The notes: generated from the sequence alone by a model not told the origin. A DNA stretch of 36,964 bases from an uncultured Lachnospiraceae bacterium (GCA_947594855.1 CANQEL010000022.1:1-36964); one strand, 5' to 3'. Counted from the stretch's first letter, positions 6,358 to 14,820 are shown. Made by a program: numbers and translations.

Positions 6358-7479
6358 TTATAATAATTCATGCTTACAATTTTTCTCTTTACACTTATAC
6401 TGCATATTTGGATCAGTCGGATCCCAGGTATGCCATTTTGGAAGTTTCTCAAGCTTTGGCTTTCCAAGAGGTCCCGGATTACTGCTTTTATAAAATATTA
6501 CCTTTGTACCATACCCGCAGTTATCATAAATCCACTTTGCATCACTGCATTTAAGCCGGATACAGCCGTGTGATGCTGATGTTCCAAGCTTGTTGTATTC
6601 CTTAACATCCAGCGAATCTGGGTCATGGCTGTTTTTATATACTACGGTATGAAACAGTATGCTGTCGTGAATCCTTATAGTCCACTGGCCATATGTATTA
6701 TGAAAAAGTGTCCTGTAACGATATTTTGTTCCCAAAGTATATGTACCCAGAGTATCATGTTTATTTCCTGAACACAGAAAAACTTTCACCGGTATAGTAT
6801 AACCTTTTTTTCCATCCTTTGCATAAATTGTCGTAACGTTTTTTGCTATATTGACTTTAATCAAATAGGATACCTTTTTCCCTATAAACGGCAGTGCATC
6901 ATAAATCCGGTTGCCATCCATATCGTAATAATATTTATACCCTTTTTTATAAACGCTTTTGACTTTTAGTTTCTTTTCGCAGCCTTCCTTATCGTAACTG
7001 CCAAAATATGTTTTTCCATCATATACTTTGTAAGTCCTTACCACATACCTGTATGTCTCCCCATAAGCCAGACCCTTATCGGTAAATACGGTTACGGTAT
7101 TATCTTTAATTTTTTTCAGTTTTTCCAATTCTCCGGAGTTCTGAATATGGTATATATAATATCCATCTGCCTCAGGAACTTTTTCCCAGGTAACTTTCAT
7201 AGAAGTTTTCGTAACAGGCAAAATCTCCTTAATCTTAACTGCCGGCAGCGTTTCATCCTCTGTAACGGGAGCCGGTGTACTGTCCTGATTTAAAGGAGCC
7301 GGAGTATCTGTTGGCGCGGCCTGTGGTATGGCAGAGGGTTTTGGTTCATCCGTTGTATAAGGAGCCTCTGATGCGGCTGCAGATTTTGTTATAACAGACG
7401 TGATTGCTGCGCCGCTTACTGCCACAGCAGCTGCAGTAAATATCATTATCAGCCGCTTACGTATTCTGAGTCTAATCAT
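6358..7479 (-). CDS. L,D-transpeptidase (YkuD) with fibronectin type III-like domain
   Basis: A 373-aa exported enzyme. An N-terminal signal-anchor (about 9-36) is followed by a Pro/Thr-rich spacer (40-78), a fibronectin-III-like domain (about 80-170, with MKVTWEKVPEADGYYIY) and a YkuD catalytic domain (about 203-331). The active-site motif is SASHGCIRL, with Cys306, His304 and Arg308, plus His277. YkuD enzymes make 3-3 peptidoglycan cross-links or attach proteins to the wall using an active-site Cys and are insensitive to most penicillins. The last 40 residues are basic with a CKEKNCKH motif. The start (ATG 7477-7479, GGAGGGA upstream) overlaps the stop of the flavin-reductase gene by eight bases, so the two are translationally coupled. 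Confidence 0.93.
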   Translation of the reverse strand: MIRLRIRKRLIMIFTAAAVAVSGAAITSVITKSAAASEAPYTTDEPKPSAIPQAAPTDTPAPLNQDSTPAPVTEDETLPAVKIKEILPVTKTSMKVTWEKVPEADGYYIYHIQNSGELEKLKKIKDNTVTVFTDKGLAYGETYRYVVRTYKVYDGKTYFGSYDKEGCEKKLKVKSVYKKGYKYYYDMDGNRIYDALPFIGKKVSYLIKVNIAKNVTTIYAKDGKKGYTIPVKVFLCSGNKHDTLGTYTLGTKYRYRTLFHNTYGQWTIRIHDSILFHTVVYKNSHDPDSLDVKEYNKLGTSASHGCIRLKCSDAKWIYDNCGYGTKVIFYKSSNPGPLGKPKLEKLPKWHTWDPTDPNMQYKCKEKNCKHELL

Positions 7480-8056
7480 GGTGTCCCTCCGTTTTTCTTT
7501 TTTTTACTGAATACCCGAATTTACCGAGCTTTTTCCCAAGCATAAAATATTCGCCATGTGAATATGTAACAATTCCCGAAGAATTCAATTCAAATTTGCC
7601 GTTTTTACTCATATATTTTTCATCCGCCCATACATTTACTACTTCTGCAATAAACATATCGTGGCTTCCAAGTTCTTTTACTTCCTTAACTTTACATTCG
7701 ATATTTACCGGGCTTTCTTTTATCATCGGACATGCTAACTGCGAAGCCCTTATTTTAGTAAGTTTCATCATTGCGAATTTATCATAATCACGCCCTGATT
7801 TCACTCCGCACCAGTCTGCTGCGTATACAAGCCTGTCCGTAACTATATTAATTACAAATTCCCCGCTTTTTTTAATTATATCGTATGAATACCGTTCTTT
7901 TTTTACTGATATCGAAACCATTGCCGGATTCGTACATATTGTACCTGCCCATGCAATTGTAATTATATTTGATTTACTTTCATAATCTCCGCAGCTTACC
8001 ATAACTACCGGAAGCGGATACAGCATATTGCCCGGTTTCCATTGTTGTTTTGACAT
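7472..8056 (-). CDS. Flavin reductase-like domain protein
   Basis: A 194-aa FMN-binding split-barrel protein of the flavin-reductase-like (FlaRed-like) family. Typical features are the start WKPGNMLYPLPVVMVSCGD, the core IITIAWAGTICTNPAMVSIS, and the FVINI and GVKSGRDYDKF blocks. The start is set at ATG 8054-8056: the predicted promoter at 8097-8125 would start transcription near 8090, so the longer frame beginning at 8092 would have no leader. Relatives bind FMN and act as flavin reductases or flavoredoxin-like electron carriers in anaerobes; the substrate is unknown. It shares a transcript with the L,D-transpeptidase, a pairing with no obvious pathway link. Confidence 0.88.
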   Translation of the reverse strand: MSKQQWKPGNMLYPLPVVMVSCGDYESKSNIITIAWAGTICTNPAMVSISVKKERYSYDIIKKSGEFVINIVTDRLVYAADWCGVKSGRDYDKFAMMKLTKIRASQLACPMIKESPVNIECKVKEVKELGSHDMFIAEVVNVWADEKYMSKNGKFELNSSGIVTYSHGEYFMLGKKLGKFGYSVKKRKTEGHHD

Positions 8057-8096
8057 TTTATCCCGTCTTTCATTAACTTTTTGCATCAGCATTTTA

Positions 8097-8125
8097 ATTC
8101 TACTTTATAACCGGCTCTTTTGCAA
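8097..8125 (-). promoter_or_regulatory. Promoter of flavoprotein/L,D-transpeptidase operon (TTGCAA-17-TAGAAT)
   Basis: On the minus strand TTGCAA (8120-8125), a 17-base spacer and TAGAAT (8097-8102). It lies 41 bases upstream of the chosen start and is the best sigma-A-like match in the gap. It diverges from the promoter at 8158-8186. Confidence 0.45.
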
Positions 8126-8157
8126 GGTCAGACCGCCTGTAAATTTTTTCATATAAT

Positions 8158-8186
8158 TTGACTTCGACAATAAATGATATTAAAAT
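8158..8186 (+). promoter_or_regulatory. Promoter of plsY-like/glycosyltransferase operon (TTGACT-17-TAAAAT)
   Basis: TTGACT (8158-8163), 17 bases, TAAAAT (8181-8186), 44 bases upstream of the PlsY-like ATG. Good consensus and spacing; no competing site in the gap. Confidence 0.55.
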
Positions 8187-8230
8187 ACTTTTTAACACAA
8201 TAATTTTATATATCAAATGGAGTGTAGTTT

Positions 8231-8839
8231 ATGCTAAATTTATTGCTATTTACATTATTTGGGTATCTTTCAGGCAGTATACTTTTTGCAAATATTGCCG
8301 CTTCATTATATAAAAAGGAAATTCTTATCTGCAGCTGTGATAACAATCCTGGCACGGCCAATGCTTTTTTATATGGCGGGTTTTGGTGCGGATTAACCAC
8401 ACTTATTGGCGACCTTTTAAAGGGGTTCGTTCCGGTATCATTATATCTTCGCATTACTAACGGCATATACACTCCCGGATTATTTATTATACTCTCTGCT
8501 CCGGTAATCGGACATATACTTCCGGTATTTTTTCACTTCAAAGGGGGAAAAGGTATTGCTACCACATTTGGAAGTCTGCTTGGCATATTTCCATATATGA
8601 AGCCTGTTCTTTCGCTTGCATTTTCATTTATATTTTTTTCGGTTATAATTCAAATTACCTCACATTTTTACAGAACCATTGCCGCATATATTTCTGCAAT
8701 GATACTTATGCTTATAACACATACTCCCCTGCCCGTTATTGCAGGATATTTTATTATACTTACTTCGGTAATCTTAAAGCTTATAAATAGTAATGAAGAA
8801 AAAGAAAGGTGCAGGATTCGTCTTCTATGGATGCATTAA
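8231..8839 (+). CDS. PlsY-like glycerol-3-phosphate acyltransferase
   Basis: A 202-aa multi-pass membrane protein, ATG 8231 with GGAGTG upstream. It has the three PlsY landmarks: an N-terminal SGSILFAN segment, the NNPGTANAF block in place of the canonical GSGNxGATN, and FKGGKGIATTFG. PlsY transfers the acyl group from acyl-phosphate to glycerol-3-phosphate, making lysophosphatidate at the inner face of the membrane. The altered second motif places it in a divergent branch, so it may be an extra paralogue rather than the housekeeping enzyme. Its end overlaps the glycosyltransferase gene by 13 bases, suggesting a shared role in glycolipid synthesis. Confidence 0.85.
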   Translation: MLNLLLFTLFGYLSGSILFANIAASLYKKEILICSCDNNPGTANAFLYGGFWCGLTTLIGDLLKGFVPVSLYLRITNGIYTPGLFIILSAPVIGHILPVFFHFKGGKGIATTFGSLLGIFPYMKPVLSLAFSFIFFSVIIQITSHFYRTIAAYISAMILMLITHTPLPVIAGYFIILTSVILKLINSNEEKERCRIRLLWMH

Positions 8840-9936
8840 TTTTATCATGTGGAACAGGCGGAGGTCATAATTCTGCCGGCAAAGCCGTTTTAGATGAACT
8901 TAATAAAAGGGGTCATAATGCAGTAATGATTAACCCCTATTCTTTATGTAAGCTTAAAGTTGAAAGCAAAATAAATAACACATATATTTCCGTTGCGAAA
9001 TCAATGCCAAAATTCTTCGGATTTATATATAAAATCGCTGACATTTACCGCCGACTTCCCGTCAAATCCCCCGTATACTACCTTAACAGGCTGATGACAG
9101 ACACTATGCAGGAATATCTTGACAACAATCACGTTGATATTATAATTACTCCGCATCTTTTTCCTGCGGAAATCATAACCGGCATGAAGAAAAAAGACTT
9201 GTCTGTACCCCTTACAATGTTCATAGCTACTGATTATACATGTATTCCCTTTACTGAAGAAACTGAATGTGACCGTTATATAATTCCGTCTGAAGATTTA
9301 CTGAAAGAATATGTAAAGAAAGGAATCCCACGGGAACATATATATACTCTCGGTATACCCTGCCATACTGATTTTTCATCAGATATACCAAAACAGACAG
9401 CAAAAAAAGAACTTAATCTTGAAACAGGAAAAAAATATATTTTAATATCCGGAGGCAGTATGGGCGCGGGAAATGTCCGGCTTGCGGTAAAAACCCTTTA
9501 TAAATACTATTATAATAACAGCAATATTCATTTTATAGTGATATGCGGAAACAACGAAAAACTATACTCATTTTTAAACATGCATTATAAAGATAAAGTA
9601 TATGCCCTAAAATATACTGAAGATATGGCAAAATATATGAAAGCATGCGACATCTTTATTTCAAAGCCGGGCGGATTATCCTCAACGGAGGCTTTGGTTT
9701 CAGGAATACCGCTTATTCATATATCTCCAATTCCCGGCTGTGAAACAGCCAATATGAATTATTTCAATGAACACCATTTAAGCCTTCCGGTTAAGAATAT
9801 CAGAAAAGAGCTTGTTTATGCAACCCGCACGCTGTTATCTGACAATACCTATAAAGAAATTAAAAGCATTAATATAAATGCGACAAAGGATATATGCGAT
9901 ATGTGTGAAAGGCTCATACAGCAAAAAAACGCCTAA
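8827..9936 (+). CDS. MGDG-synthase-type glycosyltransferase (GT28 family)
   Basis: A 369-aa glycosyltransferase related to MGDG synthases and the diacylglycerol glucosyltransferase UgtP/YpfP. The N-terminal domain starts LILSCGTGGGHNSAGKAV (lipid-acceptor side). The C-terminal nucleotide-sugar domain carries ILISGGSMGAGNVR and the donor loop KPGGLSSTEALVSGIPL (from about residue 280). ATG 8827 is chosen because GCAGGA lies 10 bases upstream; the in-frame GTG at 8809 has no spaced ribosome site. It probably adds a hexose to diacylglycerol at the cytoplasmic membrane face, giving a glycolipid or lipoteichoic-acid anchor. Overlap with the PlsY-like gene implies coupled expression. The sugar and acceptor are not shown by sequence. 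Confidence 0.87.
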   Translation: MDALILSCGTGGGHNSAGKAVLDELNKRGHNAVMINPYSLCKLKVESKINNTYISVAKSMPKFFGFIYKIADIYRRLPVKSPVYYLNRLMTDTMQEYLDNNHVDIIITPHLFPAEIITGMKKKDLSVPLTMFIATDYTCIPFTEETECDRYIIPSEDLLKEYVKKGIPREHIYTLGIPCHTDFSSDIPKQTAKKELNLETGKKYILISGGSMGAGNVRLAVKTLYKYYYNNSNIHFIVICGNNEKLYSFLNMHYKDKVYALKYTEDMAKYMKACDIFISKPGGLSSTEALVSGIPLIHISPIPGCETANMNYFNEHHLSLPVKNIRKELVYATRTLLSDNTYKEIKSININATKDICDMCERLIQQKNA

Positions 9937-9942
9937 AGGTAA

Positions 9943-11448
9943 TTAATAAAGTCCCTTTTTTCTTTTTCTTCTTCTTCTTTTTGAAACAGGCTTAGCTGAA
10001 TATTTACTAAGCATTTTTCTTCTGTTATACATACGGATATATCTTCTTCTCAATACGGTACGCCTGAGTATGAGCAGTATTAAGGCAACAACAACCGCCA
10101 AAACCGCTATTATAATAATAATCTTTACATTTATGCCTGATGAAGCTTCTGACTTTTTCTCTTCTTCTTCCTGCTCTTTAGCTTCGGCTTTGTTTTTTTC
10201 ATCTTCTGCTTCATTTACTATCTCTGTAATATTACTATTGAGGTTAGTATCAGCAATCCGTTCAGTATTGTAATAAATATCAGCGCTTCCTGCCTGTTTA
10301 CCTGCATATGTGTAGGTAATCCTGCCAATTACATTTTCTCCTTCTTCTATATGGACATCATTATATAACTCTACATTTTTCTCCGCCTGTGATATGTCGA
10401 CGCCGTTTGGCAGTACCAGCCCCGCATTATCCTGTATATACAGCGGCGAATCATCTGTATCAAATAATTTATTATACTTTGTAAATAAAGAATACTGACC
10501 CTCAATATCTTTGCGGCTCTGACCTTTTTCCATCGAATATACGGAATAATTATCAAACGCAAAATTCAGAAGTTTAATTGTATCCGTATATTCATTCGGC
10601 TCTGTTTCCGGAGGTCCCGCAGTCTTCATAACAACGCATACAAGCTCCATATCGCCTTTCTTTGCAAAAGTAACGAGCGTATATCTCGCAATATCCGTAT
10701 AGCCTGTCTTTCCTCCGATGCAGTAATCATAGCCGTAAGGATAACGGTAAGGATTCAGCATATTATGTTTATTATAAAGAGGTATGCTTTCATGTTTATT
10801 GGTTTTGGGTATTGTATAATTTTTCGTTCCGGTAATCTTTCTGAACGTGCTGTTTTTCATTGCTTCCTTTGATATAAGAGCCATATCGTAAGCCGTAGTA
10901 TAATGATTTTTAAGAAACAGACCGTTTGGATTGGCAAAATGAGTGTCCTTACATCCGAGTTGTTTAGCCCTTTTATTCATCATATCCACGAAACTATCTA
11001 TGTCTCCGGCGACATGTTCCGCTACTCCGTTGCATACTTCATTACCGGACATAAGCATTATCCCGTACAGGCAGTCTTCCATTTTAATTTTTTCGCCTGC
11101 CATTACCCCTATATTGGAACTTCCATATTCAATGCTGTTTACGGCATTATATGAAAATTCAACCGTATCTGAAAGAGGTGCATTTTCAAGACACAGAAGT
11201 GTAGTCATTATTTTAGTTATACTTGCCGGATAATGTCTGTCATGAATATTTTTCTGATATAATATCGCCCCCGTGTTAAGTTCCATTACAATGGCAGACT
11301 CTGCAGTTATGCTTTTTTTCGCCGGACCTTTAGGCCATTCTGCCGTCTTTGCGCCTGTTGCGCTTACATTAACACCGTTTATATTTACCATACTAAGTAA
11401 CAGTATCATTATTATTACTTTTTTTAAATACGTTCTCAACTTTCTCAT
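9943..11448 (-). CDS. dacF: D-alanyl-D-alanine carboxypeptidase, DacF/PBP5 type
   Basis: A 501-aa serine D,D-carboxypeptidase (peptidase S11) that trims the terminal D-Ala of peptidoglycan stem peptides outside the membrane. The signal peptide is residues 1-30. Active-site motifs are SITK (Ser76, Lys79), SGN (134-136) and KTG (247-249). A PBP5_C-like beta domain covers about 300-400. An acidic, lysine-rich coiled stretch (NEAEDEKNKAEAKEQEEEEK) precedes a C-terminal membrane helix (IIIIIAVLAVVVALILLIL) and a strongly basic tail of about 40 residues, a longer end than the usual amphipathic anchor. ATG 11446-11448 is used because TTGGAG lies seven bases upstream. Confidence 0.93.
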   Translation of the reverse strand: MRKLRTYLKKVIIMILLLSMVNINGVNVSATGAKTAEWPKGPAKKSITAESAIVMELNTGAILYQKNIHDRHYPASITKIMTTLLCLENAPLSDTVEFSYNAVNSIEYGSSNIGVMAGEKIKMEDCLYGIMLMSGNEVCNGVAEHVAGDIDSFVDMMNKRAKQLGCKDTHFANPNGLFLKNHYTTAYDMALISKEAMKNSTFRKITGTKNYTIPKTNKHESIPLYNKHNMLNPYRYPYGYDYCIGGKTGYTDIARYTLVTFAKKGDMELVCVVMKTAGPPETEPNEYTDTIKLLNFAFDNYSVYSMEKGQSRKDIEGQYSLFTKYNKLFDTDDSPLYIQDNAGLVLPNGVDISQAEKNVELYNDVHIEEGENVIGRITYTYAGKQAGSADIYYNTERIADTNLNSNITEIVNEAEDEKNKAEAKEQEEEEKKSEASSGINVKIIIIIAVLAVVVALILLILRRTVLRRRYIRMYNRRKMLSKYSAKPVSKRRRRKRKKGLY

Positions 11449-11485
11449 TTTCTGCTCCAATCTTATGTTAAACTATCCTTAGTAT

Positions 11486-11514
11486 AGTATGCTTGATTTA
11501 ATTTTTTCTGTCAA
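11486..11514 (-). promoter_or_regulatory. dacF promoter (TTGACA-17-CATACT)
   Basis: On the minus strand a perfect TTGACA (11509-11514), a 17-base spacer and CATACT (11486-11491); a TACTAT with a 19-base spacer is an alternative -10. It lies 37 bases upstream of the dacF ATG. Confidence 0.5.
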
Positions 11515-11596
11515 GACCGCTTAAATATTATTAGTAAAAAAATACATATTATGTTATACTGTCAATAAATATTATTAATTTCACAGGAATGTTGAT

Positions 11597-12238
11597 ATGA
11601 GACTCAGAAATGTACCCGGTTCAAGGGAATATATTGAAGCAAATGATTATGCCATTAAAAATCCTGAACAACACAGGGGAAACTGGCGCAGACTTTTTAA
11701 TAAACCTGCTGATTCAAAATTATATATTGAGATAGGCATGGGAAAAGGCAGATTTTTAACTGAACATGCAGGTAATAATCCCGACATATCGTATATCGGT
11801 ATTGAAAAATTCTCAAGCGTTATTGTAAGGGCGCTTGAGAAACTTAATGAACTCGAATATAAAAATATCTATGTTATAAGATTTGATGCGGAAAATATTA
11901 CTTCAATATTTGATAGCGGCGAAGTAGACCGCATATATCTTAACTTTTCCGACCCCTGGCCAAAAGAAAGGCATGCAAAAAGACGGCTTACATCATCTGC
12001 TTTTCTTAACAGATACGATAACATATTATCACAAAACGGAGAAATAATATTTAAAACAGATAACAGAAGTCTTTTTAATTTTTCTCTGCAGCAGGCAGAA
12101 GCTGCTGGATGGAATATATGCAATGTTACATATAATCTTCATGAAAGTAAACTAGTTACAGATAATATAATGACAGAATATGAGGAAAAATTTGTTTCCA
12201 GGGGAATTCCCATATGTGAAATGATTATTAAAAGATAA
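11597..12238 (+). CDS. trmB: tRNA (guanine-N7-)-methyltransferase TrmB
   Basis: A 213-aa SAM-dependent enzyme that methylates G46 in the variable loop of tRNAs. The SAM site is YIEIGMGKGRFL (about 43-54), the conserved substrate motif is NFSDPWPKERHAKRRL, and the C-terminal FKTDNRSLF and TEYEEKF blocks are typical. Length matches the family. ATG 11597 has AGGAA nine bases upstream. A TATACT at 11555-11560 may be its -10 box, though no good -35 accompanies it. It stands alone on the plus strand, divergent from dacF. Confidence 0.95.
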   Translation: MRLRNVPGSREYIEANDYAIKNPEQHRGNWRRLFNKPADSKLYIEIGMGKGRFLTEHAGNNPDISYIGIEKFSSVIVRALEKLNELEYKNIYVIRFDAENITSIFDSGEVDRIYLNFSDPWPKERHAKRRLTSSAFLNRYDNILSQNGEIIFKTDNRSLFNFSLQQAEAAGWNICNVTYNLHESKLVTDNIMTEYEEKFVSRGIPICEMIIKR

Positions 12239-12297
12239 GCTGCATATTCTTACTATACTGCATATATTATAACAACCATTTATTTTATGGTGATAAC

Positions 12298-12441
12298 ATG
12301 GATATCAAATCACATATAAGAAATTTTACCGCGTGCAACACAGTGCTTGATAAGCAGCTTCTCTGCATTAAAAAATCACTTGATGAAATCTCAAAACTTC
12401 TGCCGCCTTGCAAAAAAAAGAAGAAAAAGTGTCATAAGTAG
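12298..12441 (+). CDS. Possible 47-aa Cys- and Lys-rich small protein
   Basis: ATG 12298 opens a 47-codon frame ending in TAG at 12439-12441. GGTGAT lies three bases upstream, a match to the anti-Shine-Dalgarno end but with tight spacing. The protein has an amphipathic helix (VLDKQLLCIKKSLDEISKLL) and a tail PPCKKKKKKCHK, with four cysteines in all; the tail could bind nucleic acid or metal. It lies between trmB and tRNA-Lys, 59 bases after trmB. No recognised family; it could be a real small protein or a chance frame. Confidence 0.4.
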   Translation: MDIKSHIRNFTACNTVLDKQLLCIKKSLDEISKLLPPCKKKKKKCHK

Positions 12442-12482
12442 AATTATAATATATTATTTATCTATTATTTATAAAATATTCC

Positions 12483-12511
12483 TTGATATATATACGATAA
12501 AAATATATAAT
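12483..12511 (+). promoter_or_regulatory. tRNA-Lys promoter (TTGATA-17-TATAAT)
   Basis: TTGATA (12483-12488), 17 bases, perfect TATAAT (12506-12511). Transcription would start about 20 bases before the tRNA, as expected for a single tRNA gene. Confidence 0.75.
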
Positions 12512-12538
12512 GGTTTCTGTTGTCAAACTTATTGATAT

Positions 12539-12611
12539 GCACCTTTAGCTCAGTTGGAAGAGCACCTGACTCTTAATCAGGGTGTCCAGGGTTCGAACCC
12601 CTGAAGGTGTA
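12539..12611 (+). tRNA. tRNA-Lys(CUU)
   Basis: A complete 73-base cloverleaf. The acceptor stem pairs GCACCTT with AAGGTGT (first pair G-U), the D arm is GCTCAGTTGGAAGAGC, the anticodon stem CCTGA/TCAGG holds loop CTCTTAA with anticodon CTT, and the T arm is CAGGG-TTCGAAC-CCCTG. The discriminator is A and CCA is not encoded. It has its own promoter and terminator. Confidence 0.96.
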
Positions 12612-12615
12612 CTGA

Positions 12616-12660
12616 AAGTCTTAGGATTGGGTAATATTTCTGATTCTGGGGCTTTTTTTT
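12616..12660 (+). terminator. Intrinsic terminator of tRNA-Lys
   Basis: AAGTCTTAGGAT (12616-12627) pairs with ATTCTGGGGCTT (12643-12654) as a 12-bp stem with several G-U pairs, ending in eight T's (12653-12660). The T run reaches the last codon of the convergent DUF4446 gene. No U-tract on the other strand. Confidence 0.8.
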
Positions 12661-13183
12661 ACTCTTCTTCCTGCTCTGTTTTATAATTCATTGCCTGCTT
12701 AAGTGCAAGTTCTTCTTCTTTAGACAAAGCTGCTTTAACATTTCCGGAAACAACGCGCTTTACATATGTATAGCAGCCTTCAGAATTGCTATGCATACAA
12801 TTCATAATTATTCCATTATTTTCTTTACTTAAAAGTACAAGGACAAAACTCATCCTGCCCCCAACTTCTTTAAATGCATCATATTTTACAAGACCCATTT
12901 TTTGAAACGTAAGAAGCATATTTCTGTCAATATCTTTTAATTGCGCATATATATCTTTAATCGATTCGTTAAGTAAACTGATTATATCAAATTTCTTAAG
13001 GATAACTTCTTCAAGAGATTTGCCGTCATTTCCTGATAAAAATGTATTGTAATTCTTTTTCATTTTTCTCAGTTTTACAAGCGCAGTTATGATAAGTATT
13101 ATAAATATTATTTGTATTACAACAATTCCAAGTATTACATAATCTACAGGTATACCTATTGTTTCAAAAATATTTGTAGTCAT
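12659..13183 (-). CDS. DUF4446 family membrane protein
   Basis: A 174-aa protein starting at ATG 13181-13183 behind AGGAGGAG. One membrane helix (about 15-37, VILGIVVIQIIFIILIITAL) is followed by a coiled or helical section (KSLEEVILKKFDIISLLNESIKDIY) and a conserved core (VGGRMSFVLVLLSKENNGIIMN) ending in CYTYVKRVVSGN. This matches DUF4446, a family found just downstream of parB in many Clostridia. Its function is unknown; the position suggests a link with chromosome segregation or the envelope. The start is 13 bases after the parB stop, so it is the last gene of the parAB operon. Confidence 0.88.
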   Translation of the reverse strand: MTTNIFETIGIPVDYVILGIVVIQIIFIILIITALVKLRKMKKNYNTFLSGNDGKSLEEVILKKFDIISLLNESIKDIYAQLKDIDRNMLLTFQKMGLVKYDAFKEVGGRMSFVLVLLSKENNGIIMNCMHSNSEGCYTYVKRVVSGNVKAALSKEEELALKQAMNYKTEQEEE

Positions 13184-13196
13184 TGCAAAACTCCTC

Positions 13197-14057
13197 CTAT
13201 TTTAAAATAATGTCTATAATTCTGTCTAATTCATCTTCTGAATAATATTCTATTTCAATCTTCCCTTTAGTATTTGTTTTTCTGTTAATGGAAACTTTAG
13301 TACCCATGGACCGTTTAAGTTTCTCTTCAAAGTCTGCATATATCTCCTGATTTTGAAGCGGCTCTTTTTCTTTAATAGTATCTCTTTTTTTCAATTTTTT
13401 TATCAGGCTTTCTGTTTCCCGCACACTCATCTTCTGGTCAAACACTCTGCATGCAATTTCATACTGTTCTTCTTTATCATCTACAGCAAGCAGCGCTCTG
13501 GCGTGTCCGCTTGATATACACTCTTCTATAACCATAGCTTGAACACGCTCATCCAGTTTAAGCAGCCTGAGCGCATTAGTAATAGTTGTTCTTGATTTAC
13601 TTACCCTCTCTGCTATATCATCTTGTTTTAATCTGTAATCGTCAATAAGCTGTTTATACGCTTTGGCTTCTTCAATTGGATTAAGATCTTCTCTTTGCAG
13701 ATTTTCAATTAATGCAATCTCAACAACCTGTTCGGGCGTGTAATCTTTAATAACAACGGGAACTTCTTTTAATCCTGCAATTCTGGCTGCACGCCAACGA
13801 CGTTCACCAGCAACAATTTCATAATAATCGTCTTTTTTTACTACTATCAAAGGTTCAACTATGCCATGCTGTTTAATTGATTCTGCTAATTCGTTCAATC
13901 TATCTTCATTAAAAAGTTTACGGGGCTGCTTTTTGTTTGGCTCAACATCATTTAACTTTAAAATTGTAACCCCGTTTTCTTCTTTCTTACTATTAGAAAT
14001 ATTAACAGCGGGAATCATAGAGTCAATTCCTTTTCCTAAACCTCTTTTTGCTGCCAT
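13197..14057 (-). CDS. parB: Chromosome-partitioning protein ParB (Spo0J)
   Basis: A 286-aa CTP-dependent DNA clamp that loads at parS. The N-terminal KRGLGKGIDSMIP is the ParA-stimulating peptide. The CTP-binding domain has PRKLFNEDRLNELAESIKQ and the box GERRWRAARIAGL. The central HTH DDIAERVSKSRTTITNALR reads parS. The C-terminal dimerisation domain ends in IDIILK. ATG 14055-14057 follows GGGAGGAAAA and is one base past the parA stop, so translation is coupled. The only parS site I see in the window is at 14904-14919, just beyond parA. Confidence 0.96.
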   Translation of the reverse strand: MAAKRGLGKGIDSMIPAVNISNSKKEENGVTILKLNDVEPNKKQPRKLFNEDRLNELAESIKQHGIVEPLIVVKKDDYYEIVAGERRWRAARIAGLKEVPVVIKDYTPEQVVEIALIENLQREDLNPIEEAKAYKQLIDDYRLKQDDIAERVSKSRTTITNALRLLKLDERVQAMVIEECISSGHARALLAVDDKEEQYEIACRVFDQKMSVRETESLIKKLKKRDTIKEKEPLQNQEIYADFEEKLKRSMGTKVSINRKTNTKGKIEIEYYSEDELDRIIDIILK

Positions 14058-14058
14058 A

Positions 14059-14820
14059 CTATTTTCCTCCCATTACTTCTTCTGCAAGTTTACGATAACC
14101 TTCCGCACCTGATGATTTGGAATCATAATAATTAATTGGCAAACCATGACTTGGAGCTTCAGCAAGTCTTACATTACGCGGAATAATTGTTTTGTATATC
14201 TTTTCTTTAAGGTTGGCTTTTACGTTCTCTACTACCTGCGCAGATAAATTGGTTCTTGAATCGTACATTGTAAATACAACACCTTCAAGATGGAGCTCTG
14301 GATTCAGCCTTTCATGCACAAGGTCTATTGTTTTCATCAATTGAGTTATTCCTTCCAATGCATAGAATTCACACTGTATTGGAACAATAACTGAATTTGC
14401 TGATGTAAGCGCATTTACTGTTAATATGCTAAGTGATGGCGGACAATCAATAATAATATAATCATACCTCCTATTAACACTTTTCAAACATTTCTTAAGT
14501 ATGTAACTTCTTTTTTCCGAATCAATAAGCTCTATCTCTGCACCAGACAAATTTACATTCGCAGGAAGAATATCAAGGTTGTCAAACATAGTACTGATGA
14601 TTGCATCTTTTATATCACATTCTCCAATCAGCATTTCGTAAACCGTATTATTAATTCTGTTTTTATCAATACCGAGACCACTTGTGGTATTTCCCTGTGG
14701 GTCCATATCAATAACCAATACTTTGTTATTTTTTTCAGCTAAACATGCTGATAAATTAATTGCAGTAGTAGATTTACCTACGCCGCCTTTTTGATTTGCA
14801 ATAGCAATAATTTTGCTCAT
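14059..14820 (-). CDS. parA: Chromosome-partitioning ATPase ParA (Soj)
   Basis: A 253-aa deviant Walker-type ATPase that binds DNA when ATP-bound and works with ParB in origin segregation; Soj homologues also modulate DnaA. Deviant Walker A is KGGVGKSTT (11-19), the switch I region is [13 protein letters not shown], and Walker B is [12 protein letters not shown]. The ATG at 14818-14820 has AGGAGG six bases upstream. It begins about 80 bases from parS. A TATAAT-like box upstream could be its own promoter, but the -35 is unclear. Confidence 0.96.
   Translation of the reverse strand: MSKIIAIANQKGGVGKSTTAINLSACLAEKNNKVLVIDMDPQGNTTSGLGIDKNRINNTVYEMLIGECDIKDAIISTMFDNLDILPANVNLSGAEIELIDSEKRSYILKKCLKSVNRRYDYIIIDCPPSLSILTVNALTSANSVIVPIQCEFYALEGITQLMKTIDLVHERLNPELHLEGVVFTMYDSRTNLSAQVVENVKANLKEKIYKTIIPRNVRLAEAPSHGLPINYYDSKSSGAEGYRKLAEEVMGGK

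Noticed and set aside
8190-8218. Minus-strand TTGATA site resembling the promoters at 2018 and 5367
   Set aside because: The -10 position reads AAAAAG and a better promoter for that gene lies at 8097-8125.
10192-10240. TTTTTCATCTTCTGC-type repeats in the dacF 3' region
   Set aside because: These are codons of the acidic Glu/Lys-rich coiled segment, not a DNA repeat.
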